From Ralstonia pickettii (GTDB taxonomy: Bacteria; Pseudomonadota; Gammaproteobacteria; Burkholderiales; Burkholderiaceae): a DNA stretch of 64,000 nucleotides. Shown here piece after piece: positions 61,100 to 64,000 of the stretch. A program made the position numbers and the translations under genes. The stretch covers positions 1-64,000 of the forward strand of contig NZ_MCGB01000029.1 of assembly GCF_001699815.1 (NCBI RefSeq), written 5' to 3'. How positions within the stretch are numbered: position 1 is the stretch's first letter; every line of letters begins with the position of its first letter. Under the pieces are notes generated by a model that saw only the letters and a program-made list of their open reading frames with translations, was not told where the DNA came from and searched no databases.

Positions 61100-62062
61100 A
61101 TGACTACGCCCATCCTCGCCATCCACGGCGGCGCCGGCACCATCACCCGCACGGCCATGAGTGCCGACAAGGAAGCCGCTTACCAGCAAGCGCTGAACGA
61201 CATCCTGGCCGCAGGGCAACGCATCCTTGTGGAAGGCGGTAGCGCCCTGGATGCCGTGACCGAAGCCGTGCGCCTGCTCGAAGAGTGCCCGCTGTTCAAC
61301 GCCGGCAAGGGCGCGGTGCTTACCAGTGCCGGCACGTATGAACTCGATGCGTCGATCATGGATGGCGCCAGGCTGGCCGCCGGCGCAGTGACCTGTGTCA
61401 AGCGCCTGCGCAACCCGATCCTCGCGGCCCGCGCGGTGATGGAGCGCAGCGAACACGTGCTGTTCACCTCCGAAGGCGCCGAGGCTTTCGCGAAAGCGCA
61501 GGGCCTGGAGTTTGTCGAGCCGGACTACTACTACACCGAAGCGCGCTACGCCCAATGGCAGCGCGCCCGCCAGCAAGACGGCATGGCGCTGCTCGATCAC
61601 GATGCCGCGTCGCTCGTGGCCAAGGAAGCTGCACCCATCGACCCGGACAACAAGTTCGGCACCGTGGGCGCCGTGGCATGCGACGCGCAAGGGCGCCTCG
61701 CGGCGGCCACCTCCACGGGCGGCGTGACCAACAAGAAGGTCGGCCGCGTGGGCGATACGCCCATCGTTGGCGCGGGTTGCTTTGCAAACAACGTGGCGGC
61801 GGTGTCGTGCACCGGCACGGGCGAGATGTTCATCCGCGCCGTGGCTGCCTACGACGTGGCCGCACAGATGGAATACGCCGGCAAGTCACTGGCCGATGCA
61901 ACCGACGACGTGGTCATGCGCAAGCTCATGGCCATCAATGGCCGCGGTGGGCTGATTGCCGTAGACGCGAAGGGCAACGTCGCGTTGCCGTTCAACACCG
62001 AAGGGATGTACCGCGGGTTCGCACGCGGCGCGCAAGCGCCGGTTGTGTCGATCTATCGGTAA
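61100..62062 (+). CDS. iaaA: Isoaspartyl peptidase / L-asparaginase IaaA
   Basis: N-terminal nucleophile hydrolase of 320 residues that cleaves itself into two chains and hydrolyses isoaspartyl dipeptides and L-asparagine. The nucleophile is Thr188 in DNKFGTVGAVACD. It begins PILAIHGGAGTITR and has TSTGGVTNKKVGRVGDTPI and CTGTGEMFIR. It sits in front of gsiA, the conserved iaaA-gsiABCD order of E. coli, suggesting recycling of peptide- and glutathione-derived compounds. Confidence 0.95.
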   Translation: MTTPILAIHGGAGTITRTAMSADKEAAYQQALNDILAAGQRILVEGGSALDAVTEAVRLLEECPLFNAGKGAVLTSAGTYELDASIMDGARLAAGAVTCVKRLRNPILAARAVMERSEHVLFTSEGAEAFAKAQGLEFVEPDYYYTEARYAQWQRARQQDGMALLDHDAASLVAKEAAPIDPDNKFGTVGAVACDAQGRLAAATSTGGVTNKKVGRVGDTPIVGAGCFANNVAAVSCTGTGEMFIRAVAAYDVAAQMEYAGKSLADATDDVVMRKLMAINGRGGLIAVDAKGNVALPFNTEGMYRGFARGAQAPVVSIYR

Positions 62063-62101
62063 GAAGCCGAAGCCGCCAAGCAGGACAGCAGGAGATTTGT
62101 C

Positions 62102-63991
<1,890 letters not shown>

Positions 63992-64000
63992 TCGCAATAC

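Overview
The window is GC-rich, tightly packed beta-proteobacterial chromosome. Gene content and order point to Ralstonia, most likely the R. pickettii/mannitolilytica/insidiosa group rather than a plant-pathogenic species: a complete arn lipid A modification operon, a fused sulfate/sulfonate transport locus, a 3-hydroxybutyrate oligomer hydrolase, alr-radA-dsbB and iaaA-gsiA. This assignment is inference from recognised proteins. I see no rRNA, tRNA, insertion sequence, integrase or CRISPR array.

Layout. 1-8.8 kb (minus strand): the start of a probable phoH-like gene, bcp, then an arn operon transcribed right to left: a small Mth938-domain gene, arnT, one SMR-type flippase subunit, arnB, arnC, arnA split into separate formyltransferase and dehydrogenase genes, and arnD. 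9.1-13.8 kb: alaA, hom, thrC (alanine and threonine synthesis) and a uracil-DNA glycosylase relative; a strong terminator-like hairpin lies between alaA and hom. 13.9-18.7 kb: moeA-moaD-moaE (molybdenum cofactor), crcB (fluoride export) and a secreted or lipid-anchored 3HB-oligomer hydrolase. 18.8-21.5 kb: clpB with a textbook sigma-32 promoter and a strong terminator.

21.7-34.5 kb is one large sulfur locus: sbp, ssuE, two different ssuA genes, ssuD, ssuC, ssuB, a Mop/TOBE protein, a degenerate EAL-domain protein, an RBBP9-type hydrolase, cysT, cysW, cysA and the regulator cysB. 34.6-37.0 kb carries a small 2TM protein, a LytS-type histidine kinase and a LytTR response regulator. 37.1-39.8 kb is a three-gene run: a ThDP-dependent enzyme, an RraA-family protein and a gamma-glutamylcyclotransferase.

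The most unusual part is 39.80-40.45 kb. A promoter whose TATAAT lies between the arms of a perfect palindrome precedes a structured leader with the architecture of the phage P1/P7 C4 antisense RNA. A central antisense segment is complementary both to an upstream copy and to a downstream copy of the same two boxes. The downstream copy overlaps the ribosome-binding site of a 30-codon ORF, which is stop/start coupled (TTGA) to an 87-residue protein I do not recognise, and an intrinsic terminator follows. No phage genes surround it.

40.8-46.3 kb holds the glyoxylate shunt (aceA, aceB) split by uspA, a LysR regulator and a haloacid dehalogenase. 46.5-51.1 kb: a DUF1857 protein, an MFS exporter, acyl-CoA-binding protein, and the tsaB-rimI-uracil-DNA glycosylase overlap operon. 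51.1-56.8 kb: lplT-like transporter, alr, radA, dsbB and a DUF523 gene frameshifted at a run of eight G. 56.8-64 kb: an AMACR-like CoA-transferase family enzyme, an ABC-F ATPase, an RpiR-type regulator with a nearby palindrome, iaaA and gsiA; the rest of the gsi operon lies beyond the window.
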